A stretch of 50,972 nt of DNA, taken from contig NZ_JOAP01000053.1 in the NCBI RefSeq assembly GCF_000720475.1, forward strand, positions 1 to 50,972, read 5' to 3'. The notes beneath the pieces were generated by a model. It was not told where the DNA came from and did no database searches. It saw only the letters and a program-made list of their open reading frames with translations. Positions 1-7,854 of the stretch are shown one piece after another. The DNA is from Streptomyces aureocirculatus (GTDB lineage: Bacteria; Actinomycetota; Actinomycetes; Streptomycetales; Streptomycetaceae). Each line of letters starts with the position of its first letter. The stretch's first letter is position 1. Both the position numbers and the translations under genes were made by a program.

Positions 1-75
1 GCCGGGGGCGGGGCCGGGGGCGGGGCCGGGGGCGGGGCCGGGGGCGCGGCCGGGGGCGGGGCCGGGGGCGGGGCG
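1..75. repeat. in-frame 12-bp GC-rich repeat within the MFS gene
   Basis: About six tandem copies of a 12-bp unit (gccgggggcggg, with one copy varied to ggcgcg) encode Ala-Gly-Gly-Gly in the MFS reading frame. The unit is a multiple of three, so copy-number change would lengthen or shorten a flexible loop without a frameshift. The left limit lies outside the window. Confidence 0.8.
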
Positions 76-900
76 TCGGCGCCGACCACCGCCGCCACCG
101 CCACCGCCACCGCCACCGGCGAGAACCGGTGGTGGTCCACACCGGTCGCCCGGAGCGTCCTGCTCGCGGCGGGCACCGGCCTCCTGCTCGCAGGGCTCCA
201 GCTCCGCCAACTCGCCCTCCTGCTGCCGCTGGTGGCGGTGGGCGCCGCCACGGCCGTCGTCGCCCTGCGCCGGGTCACGCCCGCGGGCACCCTTACGGCA
301 CGTCCGGGCGTACCCGCGGGCGTCGTCCTGCGTTTCCTGCTGTGCGGCGCCTACTTCGGCAGCGAGGCGTTCCTGCCCCTCGGCCTGGTCAGGCTGCGCG
401 AACTGAGCGCCTCGGAGGCGGGATTGGGGTTGTCCGCGGGCGCCATCACCTGGGTGCTCGGGGCGGCGTGGCAGGGCCGGGCGGACAGCCGCTGGAGCGG
501 GCGCTCGCGTGCCGCGCCGGTCGCGGCCGGGTTCGCGGTACTGCTCCTCGGCATCGCCGTGATGGCTCTCGGCGTCCTCGTGGACGAGGTGCCCGCGCTG
601 ACAGCGGTGGCGGGCTGGGCCGTCGCGGGCGCGGGCATGGGCGTGGCCTTCAACGCCGCGACCACCGACGCCATGGAGCAGGCGTCGGCGGACCGCCAGG
701 GCGCGGCCAGTGGCGCGATGCAACTCGCTCAGACCCTCGCCGTCGCCGTCGTGAGCGGGCTCGGCGGCGCGGCCGTCTCCCTCTCCACGGCCCACGGCGG
801 CTCGGTGTCCACGGCCCTGACGGCGACCTTCGCCCTGACCGCGGCCCTGGCCGCCATCGGAGTCCTGACGGCCCGCCGCATCAGGCCCGCCGCCGTCTGA
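1..900 (+). CDS. MFS transporter, C-terminal part (5' end outside window)
   Basis: The frame is open from the first base of the window and ends with TGA at 900, giving 299 residues of a protein whose start lies upstream. The first ~25 visible residues are a Gly/Ala repeat followed by an Ala/Thr run, which looks like a cytoplasmic loop or linker. About seven or eight hydrophobic segments follow, among them LRFLLCGAYFGSEAFLPLGL and LTAVAGWAVAGAGMGVAFN, with a short charged loop at WQGRADSRWSGRSRAAP. The alternation of small residues and the late Ala/Gly-rich helices fit the second half of a major facilitator, probably a drug or metabolite exporter. The substrate cannot be told. An internal ATG at 232 should not be taken as the start, because the membrane domain begins before it. 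Confidence 0.75.
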   Translation, partial: AGGGAGGGAGGGAGGAAGGGAGGGASAPTTAATATATATGENRWWSTPVARSVLLAAGTGLLLAGLQLRQLALLLPLVAVGAATAVVALRRVTPAGTLTARPGVPAGVVLRFLLCGAYFGSEAFLPLGLVRLRELSASEAGLGLSAGAITWVLGAAWQGRADSRWSGRSRAAPVAAGFAVLLLGIAVMALGVLVDEVPALTAVAGWAVAGAGMGVAFNAATTDAMEQASADRQGAASGAMQLAQTLAVAVVSGLGGAAVSLSTAHGGSVSTALTATFALTAALAAIGVLTARRIRPAAV

Positions 901-1022
901 CGCACACGGGGAGTGCGGCCGCATGCGGGGAGTGCGACCGCACGCAACAGCCGCACTCTCCTGCGCACCCCGTGCGCCCCCTGAGATCATGGGCCCTCAC
1001 TCGCGCACACAGGGAGCACGGC

Positions 1023-1628
1023 ATGCGCCTCACGCCAGCCAACCGCAAGCAGCCGCACGACCGGGGCACCCCCCTGGGGGCACCGGCCGTGGCTGCCACC
1101 GTACTGACCGGTGTCGTCGCCCTCTACATCGCGCTCGTGGCGTTCGGCAACATCACCGACTTCGGCACCAACCAACAGTTCGTACGGCACGTCCTGGCCA
1201 TGGACACCACCTTCAAGGACGACGACCTGATGTGGCGCGCGGTCGAGTCGCGTGCGCTGCAGGACACCGCGTACGTCGCCATCATCGCCTGGGAGACCCT
1301 TGCCGCCCTCGTCCTCATCACCGCCACGGTGAGGTGGGCTCTGGCGGTCCGCCGCGGCGACGGCTCCCAGGACCGCGCCCGGCGCCTGAGCACGGTGGGC
1401 CTGCTGATGCTGATGCTCCTGTTCGGCGGCGGTTTCATCGGTATCGGCGGCGAGTGGTTCGCCATGTGGCAGTCCAAGAGCTGGAACGGACTCGACGCCG
1501 CCACCCGGGTGTTCACCCTTACCGGCATCGTCCTCCTGTTCATCCACCTGCCCTGCACCGGACGCGGCCGCCCCGGGGCCCCGGACGAGGCTCCGGACGA
1601 CATTCCGGATCGTGCCGTCCGTCACTGA
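1023..1628 (+). CDS. DUF2165 family membrane protein
   Basis: The protein has 201 residues. Four hydrophobic stretches (about residues 20-45, 85-110, 125-145 and 160-180) match the four-helix layout of DUF2165 small integral membrane proteins. Family-like features are the FGNITDFGTNQQFVRHVLAMDTTF segment split around residues 38-60, and GGEWFAMWQSKSWNG near residue 145. No enzymatic activity is established for the family. The ATG at 1023 follows a purine-rich cacacagggagca, a plausible ribosome-binding site. The intergenic DNA before it carries two imperfect copies of cggggagtgcgNccgca (about 907-945). Gene neighbours give no functional hint. Confidence 0.8.
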   Translation: MRLTPANRKQPHDRGTPLGAPAVAATVLTGVVALYIALVAFGNITDFGTNQQFVRHVLAMDTTFKDDDLMWRAVESRALQDTAYVAIIAWETLAALVLITATVRWALAVRRGDGSQDRARRLSTVGLLMLMLLFGGGFIGIGGEWFAMWQSKSWNGLDAATRVFTLTGIVLLFIHLPCTGRGRPGAPDEAPDDIPDRAVRH

Positions 1629-1780
1629 CAGCGGCCGCCGGATCGAACCCGCCCCGTCACACGAGCCGCCCCCCACCCCGCTGACCAGCGCGCACGGAAC
1701 AACTCGCGCGGGGCGCGCACTTCCTGCGGCGCCTGCGCCCCGATCACATGCCGCAGGTGTGCGGTAGCTGACAGTTCCGA

Positions 1781-1803
1781 TTGTCGGAGCCATCCCCTAG
1801 GCT
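1781..1803 (+). promoter_or_regulatory. putative DNA-damage (PafBC/RecA-NDp-type) promoter for a leaderless gene
   Basis: TTGTCGGAG, 8 bp, then TAGGCT fits the actinobacterial damage promoter TTGTCRGTG-N8-TANNNT with one mismatch in the upstream box. Seven bases separate TAGGCT from the ATG at 1811, so the transcript would start at or next to the start codon. Three related copies occur in this window, ahead of a TPR-like gene, ung and dinB. Confidence 0.55.
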
Positions 1804-1810
1804 TGACGCC

Positions 1811-1990
1811 ATGCCCTTAACCCCCCAACCCCGTGGTTCCGTGCGGTCGTCGGCCGAGTTGAACGAGCGGATCCGAGGCCTGTGGCTGCGTGCCGGCGGC
1901 CGTCTCTCCGTCGAGCAGCGGCGGGAGTACGAGCAGTTGGTGACCGAGTGGGCCGAGGCGGTGCGCGCCGAGATCGTCCAGGCCGCATAG
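1811..1990 (+). CDS. small conserved-type protein of unknown function (59 aa)
   Basis: The start is ATG 1811, giving 59 residues: a short basic N-terminus (MPLTPQPRGSVRSS), then an amphipathic charged helix-rich region (AELNERIRGLWLRAGGRLSVEQRREYEQLVTEWAEAVRAEIVQAA in two stretches). No membrane segment or signal peptide is visible. A longer frame reaches back to GTG 1781, but this would run through the predicted promoter, and no ribosome-binding site precedes either start. A leaderless mRNA starting at 1811 is therefore the simplest reading. The helical, Glu/Arg-rich make-up suggests a small protein-binding or nucleic-acid-associated protein, but I do not recognise a family. Confidence 0.6.
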   Translation: MPLTPQPRGSVRSSAELNERIRGLWLRAGGRLSVEQRREYEQLVTEWAEAVRAEIVQAA

Positions 1991-2062
1991 ACCGCCACCG
2001 CCGGGACGACGCCTTTCGCCCTGCCTCTTGGCTCCGCACCTCCGGTACCCAAGACTGAGCCG

Positions 2063-2593
2063 ATGACGCAGCGCGTGGAACTCGCCGCAGTCCTTGACCG
2101 GTTGGCCATCGACTCCCTCATCACCGATTACGCCATCGCCGTCGACGACGGTGACTGGGACGGCTACCGCCAGTTGTTCGCGCCGGGCGGACGGGCCGAC
2201 TACCGCTCGGCCGGCGGCATCGAAGGATCCGTCGCCGAGATCTCCGACTGGCTGGCGAAGACCCTGCGTGTCTTCGAAATGCGCCAGCACCTCGTCGTCA
2301 ACCGCAGGATCCGCTTCGGCCTCCGCGAGCAGGACATCGGCGACAGCGCGCGGATACAGGCGGACTACACCAACCCCATGCGGTTCGCCACCGCATCCGG
2401 CGACGCGGACCCCTTCGCCCCGGCGGACCCGGCCGCGCCCGCCGACGCCCCGCCCCCCGACACCGCACCGGACTTCGAGTGCGGCGGCCGCTACGAGTTC
2501 ACCGCCGTGCGCACCCACAGCGGCTGGCGGCTGCGCCAGGTCGTCGTACAGGAGAAGTGGCGCAGACAGCACGGACGTGGCGGACAGGCCTGA
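2063..2593 (+). CDS. SnoaL/NTF2-like domain protein
   Basis: The protein has 176 residues. Residues about 5-140 resemble the SnoaL-like (NTF2 superfamily) fold: an N-terminal helix with LAAVLDRLAIDSLITDYAIAV in two pieces, then DDGDWDGYRQLFAPGGRADYRSAGG, a typical family opening, and a C-terminal strand YEFTAVRTHSGWRLRQVVVQ. In this superfamily the cone-shaped pocket serves isomerases, cyclases, dehydratases or ligand-binding proteins; the exact reaction is not deducible. An Ala/Pro/Asp-rich insertion (about residues 113-137) looks like a disordered loop. It lies 73 bp after the 59-aa gene and 104 bp before lnt, same strand. Confidence 0.75.
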   Translation: MTQRVELAAVLDRLAIDSLITDYAIAVDDGDWDGYRQLFAPGGRADYRSAGGIEGSVAEISDWLAKTLRVFEMRQHLVVNRRIRFGLREQDIGDSARIQADYTNPMRFATASGDADPFAPADPAAPADAPPPDTAPDFECGGRYEFTAVRTHSGWRLRQVVVQEKWRRQHGRGGQA

Positions 2594-2697
2594 ACCCGCG
2601 CGGTGCGGCACATCGGGCGCCCCCTGTCCTGGATCGTCGCGGGCGCCCACACTGGAAGGCACGGCGGTGTCGAAGCCGGGCCAGGGAGGCGCGCTGC

Positions 2698-4359
2698 ATG
2701 GACGTACTCGGCGGCATCCGGCGGCCCCGGCCAGTGGCGTCGGGGCAGGTCACGGCGCCGTGGTGGCGGCGCCCGGGACCCGTGCTCGATCCGGCGCGCG
2801 GGCGTGCGCTCCTCGCGTCATCGTGGTGGCGCGGCGCCCTGGCCGCGCTGTGCGGTGCGCTGCCCGCCCTGGCCTTCCCGGCGCCGTCGTGGTGGTGGTT
2901 CGCCCATGTCGCACTCGTGCCGTGGCTGCTGCTCGCCCGCTCGGCGCCGACAGGACGCCGCGCGGCCCTGGACGGCTGGCTCGGCGGGCTCGGCTTCATG
3001 ATCGCGGTGCACCACTGGCTGCTGCCGAGCCTGCATGTGTTCACACTGGTCCTCGCCGCGCTCCTCGGGCTCCTGTGGGCGCCGTGGGGCTGGCTCGTAC
3101 GCCATCTCCTGGGCGGCGTGCCCTCGCCCGGCCGGGTCGCCACCGCGCTGCTCGTGCTGCCGTCCGGCTGGCTCACGGTGGAGCTGGTGCGGTCCTGGGA
3201 GGGGCTCGGCGGGCCCTGGGGGCTGCTCGGCTCCAGCCAGTGGCAGGTGGAGCCGGCCCTGCGGCTCGCGTCGGTCGGCGGGGTGTGGCTGGTCAGCTTC
3301 CTGGTGGTCGCCGTGAACACGAGCGTCGCCGTGCTCGCCGCCCACCGTGCCGCCCGTGTTCCCGCGCTCGCCGGTCTGGTCGCCGTGGCCGCCGCCTCGT
3401 CCGCGGTCTGGGTCTGGTCCCCGCGCCCGGATGCCGCGGGCAGCGTCCGTGTCGCCGTCGTACAGCCCGGCGTCATGAACGGCCTCGGCGGCGCCGACAA
3501 GCGCTTCGCCCGCGAGGAGGAGCTGACCCGCGCGCTCGCGGGCCGCGACCTGGACCTGGTGGTGTGGGGCGAGAGCAGCGTCGGGCACGACCTGGCCGAC
3601 AGGACCGACCTCGCCGCCAGGATCACCGCGCTGTCCCGGCAACTAGGCGCGGACATCCTCGTGAACGTCGACGCCCGCCGCTCGGACCGCCCCGGGATAT
3701 TCAAGAGCTCGGTGCTCGTGGGCCCCGAGGGGCCGACCGGCGACCGCTACGACAAGATGCGCCTCGTCCCCTTCGGCGAGTACGTGCCCGCCCGCTCGCT
3801 GCTCAACTGGGCGACCTCCGTCGGCAAGGCCGCGGGCGAGGACCGCAGGCGGGGCGAGCGGACCGTCGTGATGGACGTCGGGCACGGGCTGCGGGTGGGA
3901 CCCCTTGTGTGCTTCGAGTCGGCGTTCCCCGACATGAGCCGCCATCTGACCCGCGAGGGCGCGCGACTGCTGCTCGCCCAGTCCTCCACGTCGACGTTCC
4001 AGCGGAGCTGGGCGCCCGAACAGCACGCCTCGCTGGCCGCGGTGCGGGCCGCCGAGACCGGCCGCCCCATGGTGCACGCCACGCTCACCGGCGTCTCGGC
4101 GGCCTACGGCCCGAGCGGCGAGCGCCTCGGCCCCTGGCTCGGCACGTCCGCGTCGGACACCGCGGAGTACGAGATACCGCTGGCCACGGGCACCACCCCC
4201 TATGTGCGGTTCGGCGACTGGCCGGTGCACGCGGCGCTCGGCGTCCTCGCCCTCCTCGGCGTGGCCGAGGGCGCCAGGGCGTTCAGGAGGTCTGCTCCCG
4301 GACGGCCCGCACCACCCGCTCACACAGCTCATGGGTCGCCAGCGCGTCCCGGGCGCTGA
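2698..4359 (+). CDS. lnt: apolipoprotein N-acyltransferase
   Basis: Lnt transfers an acyl chain from phospholipid to the N-terminal cysteine of lipoproteins at the outer face of the cytoplasmic membrane. ATG 2698 (after agggaggcg) gives 553 residues. About six to eight N-terminal membrane helices lie roughly in residues 40-245, then a nitrilase-like (CN-hydrolase) domain (~257-500) and a last helix near residue 505-525. The Glu-Lys-Cys triad is intact: Glu292 in VVWGESSVGHD, Lys353 in YDKMRLVPFGEYVPAR, Cys405 in VCFESAFPDM. The context contains many lipoprotein genes that could be substrates. Streptomyces often carry two Lnt paralogues. Its last 77 bp overlap the convergent oxidoreductase gene. 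Confidence 0.93.
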   Translation: MDVLGGIRRPRPVASGQVTAPWWRRPGPVLDPARGRALLASSWWRGALAALCGALPALAFPAPSWWWFAHVALVPWLLLARSAPTGRRAALDGWLGGLGFMIAVHHWLLPSLHVFTLVLAALLGLLWAPWGWLVRHLLGGVPSPGRVATALLVLPSGWLTVELVRSWEGLGGPWGLLGSSQWQVEPALRLASVGGVWLVSFLVVAVNTSVAVLAAHRAARVPALAGLVAVAAASSAVWVWSPRPDAAGSVRVAVVQPGVMNGLGGADKRFAREEELTRALAGRDLDLVVWGESSVGHDLADRTDLAARITALSRQLGADILVNVDARRSDRPGIFKSSVLVGPEGPTGDRYDKMRLVPFGEYVPARSLLNWATSVGKAAGEDRRRGERTVVMDVGHGLRVGPLVCFESAFPDMSRHLTREGARLLLAQSSTSTFQRSWAPEQHASLAAVRAAETGRPMVHATLTGVSAAYGPSGERLGPWLGTSASDTAEYEIPLATGTTPYVRFGDWPVHAALGVLALLGVAEGARAFRRSAPGRPAPPAHTAHGSPARPGR

Positions 4360-5188
4360 CCACCTTGCCCGCGCGCACGGCGTCCAGGAAGGCGAGCACG
4401 ACCTGCTCGATCCCGCGCTGCCGCGCCACCGGCACCCAGTCGCCGCGCCGCCGCACGGTCGGCTGGCCCTTGTGGTCCACGACCTCCGCGAGGTTGAGCA
4501 CCTGCCGCTTGGTGTCCTGCCCCGACACCTCGAGGATCTCCTCCGTGGACCCGCTCAGCCGGTTCATCACGCCGATCGCGGTGAACCCGTCGCCCGCGAG
4601 CTGGAGCACCACGTGCTCCAGGAGGCCGTCGTTCGTCCGGCCGCGCACGCTCACGTGGTCGACCGGACCCGGCACCAGGAACCGCAGCGTGTCCACCACG
4701 TGGATGAAGTCGTCGAGAATCATCGTGCGCGGGTCCTCCGGAAGGCCCACGCGGTTCTTCTGCATCAGGATCAGGTCGCGCGGGTGCTCGGCGCACTGGG
4801 CGTAGCCGGGGGCGAAGCGGCGGTTGAAGCCGACCGTGAGGCTCACACCGCGCTCCTCCGCCAGGCGCACGAGGCGTTCGGAGTCCGCGAGTTCGTACGC
4901 GATCGGCTTGTCCACGTACGTCGCCACGCCCGCGTCGAGAAGGCGCGTGACGATCTCCGGGTGGGCGGCGGTCGGCGCGTGCACGAACGCCGCGTCCAGG
5001 CCCTGGGCGAGCAGCGAGTCCAGGTCGGTGTGGCAGCGCGCCGCGGGAATCGAGTGGGCGGCCGCGACGCGCTCCAGGGTGGCGGGCGTACGGGTCTGCA
5101 GGTGCAGCTCGACTCCGGGCTGCGCGGCGAACACGGGGAGGTACGCCTTCGTCGCGATGTCGCCGAGTCCGATGCAGCCGACCTTCAC
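4283..5188 (-). CDS. Gfo/Idh/MocA family NAD(P)-dependent oxidoreductase
   Basis: The protein has 301 residues from the GTG at 5188, placed directly before KVGCIGLGDIATKAYLP and preceded by ggagacagtg; an adjacent in-frame GTG three bases upstream is nearly as good. The N-terminal Rossmann fold has the VGCIGLGDIA dinucleotide loop, and the family's EKP motif appears as DKP in YVDKPIAYEL. The C-terminal half resembles the GFO_IDH_MocA mixed sheet. Members oxidise or reduce sugars, inositols or related alcohols, or act on trans-dihydrodiols; the substrate is unknown. The gene lies 10 bp downstream of the FAD monooxygenase gene on the same strand, suggesting co-transcription. Its 3' end runs into the lnt coding region. 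Confidence 0.85.
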   Translation of the reverse strand: MKVGCIGLGDIATKAYLPVFAAQPGVELHLQTRTPATLERVAAAHSIPAARCHTDLDSLLAQGLDAAFVHAPTAAHPEIVTRLLDAGVATYVDKPIAYELADSERLVRLAEERGVSLTVGFNRRFAPGYAQCAEHPRDLILMQKNRVGLPEDPRTMILDDFIHVVDTLRFLVPGPVDHVSVRGRTNDGLLEHVVLQLAGDGFTAIGVMNRLSGSTEEILEVSGQDTKRQVLNLAEVVDHKGQPTVRRRGDWVPVARQRGIEQVVLAFLDAVRAGKVVSARDALATHELCERVVRAVREQTS

Positions 5189-5198
5189 CACTGTCTCC

Positions 5199-6437
5199 CT
5201 ACCGTCGTGCGGATGCACTCTCCTGCGCCCCCGCGTCCGTTCCCGCAGCATACGGGGGCCCCGGCGGCTGCCAGTCGGCGATGGCGGCGAAGCCCCGCAT
5301 GATCATGTTCGGGCCGATCCTGCAGGCGGTCCGCAGCACGGTGTCGCGTACGGTCAGGAGCGTGCCGTTGGTGAGGTGGTTCAGGCGCGCGGTGCGTGCG
5401 GACTGCCGCACGATCGCTGTGGTCCGGGGCACGCGGGCGGCGCTGTAGGCGGCGAGTCCGGCGAAGAGGTCGGTGTCCGGGGCCACATGGTGGGCGAGGA
5501 CCACGGCGTCCTCGATGGCCTGGTTGCCGCCCTGGCCGAGGGTGGGCGCCATGGCGTGCGCGGCGTCGCCGAGGAGGGCGGCGCGGCCGCGGTGGTAGGC
5601 GGGCAGCGGCTCGATCAGGTGGCGTACGTCGTTGCGCAGGATGTCCTCGGGCCCCGCACCGGCGATGATCTCGGGGATCGGGTCGTGCCAGCGCGCGAAC
5701 CTGCGCTCCAGTTCGGCCTTCTCGCCGTCGGGCGCGCGACCGCCCTGCGGGACGAGGGCGGTGGCGTACGCGTACACCCGGCCGTCCTTGAGCGGGTGCG
5801 TGCCCCAGACGCCGCCGCGGCCCCAGGTCTCGTGCGGCTCGAAAGGGCTCTTCGGCGCGGGTACGACGAGTCGCCAGGCGGTGAAGCCGGTGTACCGGGG
5901 CCCGGGGTGGGCGGGGAACAGGGCCGACCGGACGCGGGAGTCGATGCCGTCGGCGCCGACGACGAGGTCGGCTTCGATGTCGCCGTCGCCGGTCGCGACG
6001 ACGGCCCTGTGGCCGGGGCCGCCGTGGTCGACGAGGCGGGCGTCGGTCCCGAGGCGCAGGCAGTCGGCGGGCAGGGCCCCGACGAGCAGATCGACGAGGG
6101 TGGCGCGGTGCAGGCTGACGAGCCCGCCGCCGAACTCCCGCTCCGTCGCGGCGGTGCTGGTACGCACGAGCCAGCGGCCGTTCCGGGCGCGCACACCGCC
6201 CGCCCCCTGCCATGCGGAGAGCCCGCGCACCTGGTCCCCGAGGCCCAGGACGTCCAGGGCGCGCTGGGAGTTGGGCGCGAGCCCGATGCCCGCGCCCACC
6301 GGTTCCAGGGACCCGGCGCGCTCAAGGACGGTGACGCGCCAGCCGGACCTGTGCAGGGCGATGGCGGCGGTCAGACCGCCGATGCCACCGCCCGCCACCA
6401 CGGCGTGCGGCACCTGACGCCTCGCTGTTCCAGCCAT
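5199..6437 (-). CDS. FAD-dependent aromatic-hydroxylase-type monooxygenase
   Basis: The protein has 412 residues. ATG 6437 is preceded by aaggagagatc, a good ribosome-binding site. Group A flavoprotein monooxygenase motifs are all present: the FAD Rossmann loop VVAGGGIGGLTAAIAL near residues 12-27, the DG motif VVGADGIDSRVR around residue 155, and the ribityl-binding GD motif LLGDAAHAMAPTLGQGGNQA around residue 285. These enzymes use NAD(P)H and oxygen to hydroxylate aromatic or polyketide substrates. Divergence from a TetR gene with two operator-like boxes between them suggests induction by a small hydrophobic ligand, so detoxification is a reasonable inference. The Gfo/Idh/MocA gene follows closely. 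Confidence 0.9.
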   Translation of the reverse strand: MAGTARRQVPHAVVAGGGIGGLTAAIALHRSGWRVTVLERAGSLEPVGAGIGLAPNSQRALDVLGLGDQVRGLSAWQGAGGVRARNGRWLVRTSTAATEREFGGGLVSLHRATLVDLLVGALPADCLRLGTDARLVDHGGPGHRAVVATGDGDIEADLVVGADGIDSRVRSALFPAHPGPRYTGFTAWRLVVPAPKSPFEPHETWGRGGVWGTHPLKDGRVYAYATALVPQGGRAPDGEKAELERRFARWHDPIPEIIAGAGPEDILRNDVRHLIEPLPAYHRGRAALLGDAAHAMAPTLGQGGNQAIEDAVVLAHHVAPDTDLFAGLAAYSAARVPRTTAIVRQSARTARLNHLTNGTLLTVRDTVLRTACRIGPNMIMRGFAAIADWQPPGPPYAAGTDAGAQESASARR

Positions 6438-6487
6438 GATCTCTCCTTCGCTCGCACTCGCCCACGTCACCGGTTCGACCACATCCG

Positions 6488-6534
6488 ACTACATGTGTAG
6501 TTCCGACAGGACACGAAGGTACTACATGCGTAGT
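6488..6534. promoter_or_regulatory. two TetR-type operator boxes in a divergent promoter
   Basis: Two near-identical 14-bp inverted repeats, actacatgtgtagt (6488-6501) and actacatgcgtagt (6521-6534), are 33 bp apart, about three helical turns. The first has perfect 6-bp arms around a 2-bp centre; the second differs at one base. They lie between the divergent monooxygenase and TetR starts, where binding would control both genes. The assignment rests on symmetry and position only. Confidence 0.7.
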
Positions 6535-6554
6535 GTCAGCGGTAGGGTGAGCCC

Positions 6555-7208
6555 ATGCCTGCACGCGTCACGGGCTCGGCCCGCACCGAACTCATCGCCG
6601 ACACCGCTCTGGCCCTGCTCGCCCAGCGCGGAATGCGTGGCCTCACGCACCGGGCCGTCGACGAGGCCGCGGGCCTGCCGCTGGGGTCGACGTCGAACCA
6701 CGCCCGCACCCGGCTCGCCCTCCTGGAAGCCGCCGTGCGCCGCCAGGCCGAGCGCGAGAGCGAAATCCTCACCCCGGCCGAACTCCCCGACGCGGCCGGC
6801 AGCCGCGACTCCCTGGCCGACGGCCTCGCCCTGACCCTGCACCGCTACCTCAGCGGCGACGACCACCGCGATCTGCTCGTCTCCCGCTACGAACTGGCCC
6901 TGGAGGCGACCCGGCGCCCCGAGCTGCGGGCCTACTACGACGCGGCGGGCGCCCAGTTCCGCGAGCCGCTGACCCGGATGATGGCCGCGGCGGGCTCCGA
7001 CGACCCCGCCCGGCACACCCTGTCCCTGGTGGCGTGGAGCGACGGTCTGCTGTTCTCGTGCGCCGCGGGGTCCTACCACGCGACGACACCGACGTGGGAC
7101 GAACTGCGGTCCGGGTTCAGGGAGTTGCTGCACGGGATGCTCGACGGGGGTGCCGCGGCGGGCGGCACGCGGAGCGGTGCGCGGGGCGGGGGGCATCAGG
7201 AGGTGTGA
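6555..7208 (+). CDS. TetR/AcrR family transcriptional regulator
   Basis: The protein has 217 residues. The N-terminal helix-turn-helix domain is clear (residues ~8-50: TELIADTALALLAQRGMRGL, then LTHRAVDEAAGLPLGSTSNHARTR). The turn ending in STSNHA replaces the more usual SLYRHF/YYHF element, as in a TetR subgroup with the C-terminal TetR_C_17-like region. The all-helical ligand domain occupies ~75-195. The last ~20 residues are Gly/Ala-rich and run into the minisatellite that follows. It is divergent from the monooxygenase gene, so it probably represses that gene and itself through the boxes at 6488-6534 and is released by a substrate-like ligand. Confidence 0.88.
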   Translation: MPARVTGSARTELIADTALALLAQRGMRGLTHRAVDEAAGLPLGSTSNHARTRLALLEAAVRRQAERESEILTPAELPDAAGSRDSLADGLALTLHRYLSGDDHRDLLVSRYELALEATRRPELRAYYDAAGAQFREPLTRMMAAAGSDDPARHTLSLVAWSDGLLFSCAAGSYHATTPTWDELRSGFRELLHGMLDGGAAAGGTRSGARGGGHQEV

Positions 7209-7854
7209 GGGCCGGGGGCTGGTCGCAGCTTGGCTCCGGCGGGCCGGGACGCGGACAGCCCCGGGGTCGTGCCGGGACGCGTACAGCTCCGGGGTCGCAC
7301 CGGGAGACGTACAGCTCCGGGGTCGTGCCGGGAGACGTACAGCCCCCGGGGGTCGCGTCCGGACGCGACCCCCGGGGGGCACGCCCGGACGCGTACAGCC
7401 CCGGGGCCGTGCCGGGAGGCGTACAACCCCTGGGGGTCGCGCCCGGACGCGCACAACCCCCGGAGGGCACGCCCGCACGCGCACAACCCCCGGGGGGCCA
7501 CGCCCGCACGCGTACAACCCCCGGAAGGCACGCCCGCACGCGCACAACCCCGGGGCCGTGCTGGGATGCGCACAACCCCGGGGGTCGCGCCTGCACGCGT
7601 ACAAGCCCCGGGGGGCCACGCCCGGACGCGTACAACCCCGGGGCCATGCCGGGACGCGTACACCCCCTGGGCCATGCCGGGACACGTACACCCCGGCCCA
7701 TGCCGGGACACGTACACCCCGGCCCATGCCGGGACACGTACACCCCGGCCCATGCCGGGACACGTACACCCCCGCGTCGTCGCGCGGGACCGTGTCACCC
7801 GTGCGGGGGCATGCCCAGGCGTTCGCCTCCCGGGGGCGTGCCGGGGGCAGCAGA
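7209..7854. repeat. degenerate 24-28-bp minisatellite array, with perfect 26-bp copies at 7673-7776
   Basis: This 646-bp gap contains no credible gene. From about 7240 it is filled by ~20 diverged copies of a unit built on ccggggNcgNgccgggacgcgtacacc. The last four (period 26 bp, at 7673, 7699, 7725 and 7751) are almost identical, which suggests recent expansion. Because the unit is GC-rich, several frames stay open on both strands, but the products would be low-complexity Pro/Arg/Gly strings, different in each frame. The array ends just before the lipoprotein start and may also complicate transcription out of tetR. Confidence 0.85.

Noticed and set aside
2094..4805. A 903-codon open frame on the plus strand across the SnoaL-like, lnt and oxidoreductase genes
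   Set aside because: It runs out of phase with recognisable protein families (Lnt triad, Rossmann loop) on both strands; its product is a Pro/Arg/Ala-rich string caused by GC-rich codons.
7240..7776. Possible CRISPR array
   Set aside because: Units follow each other without unique spacers, and no cas genes are present.
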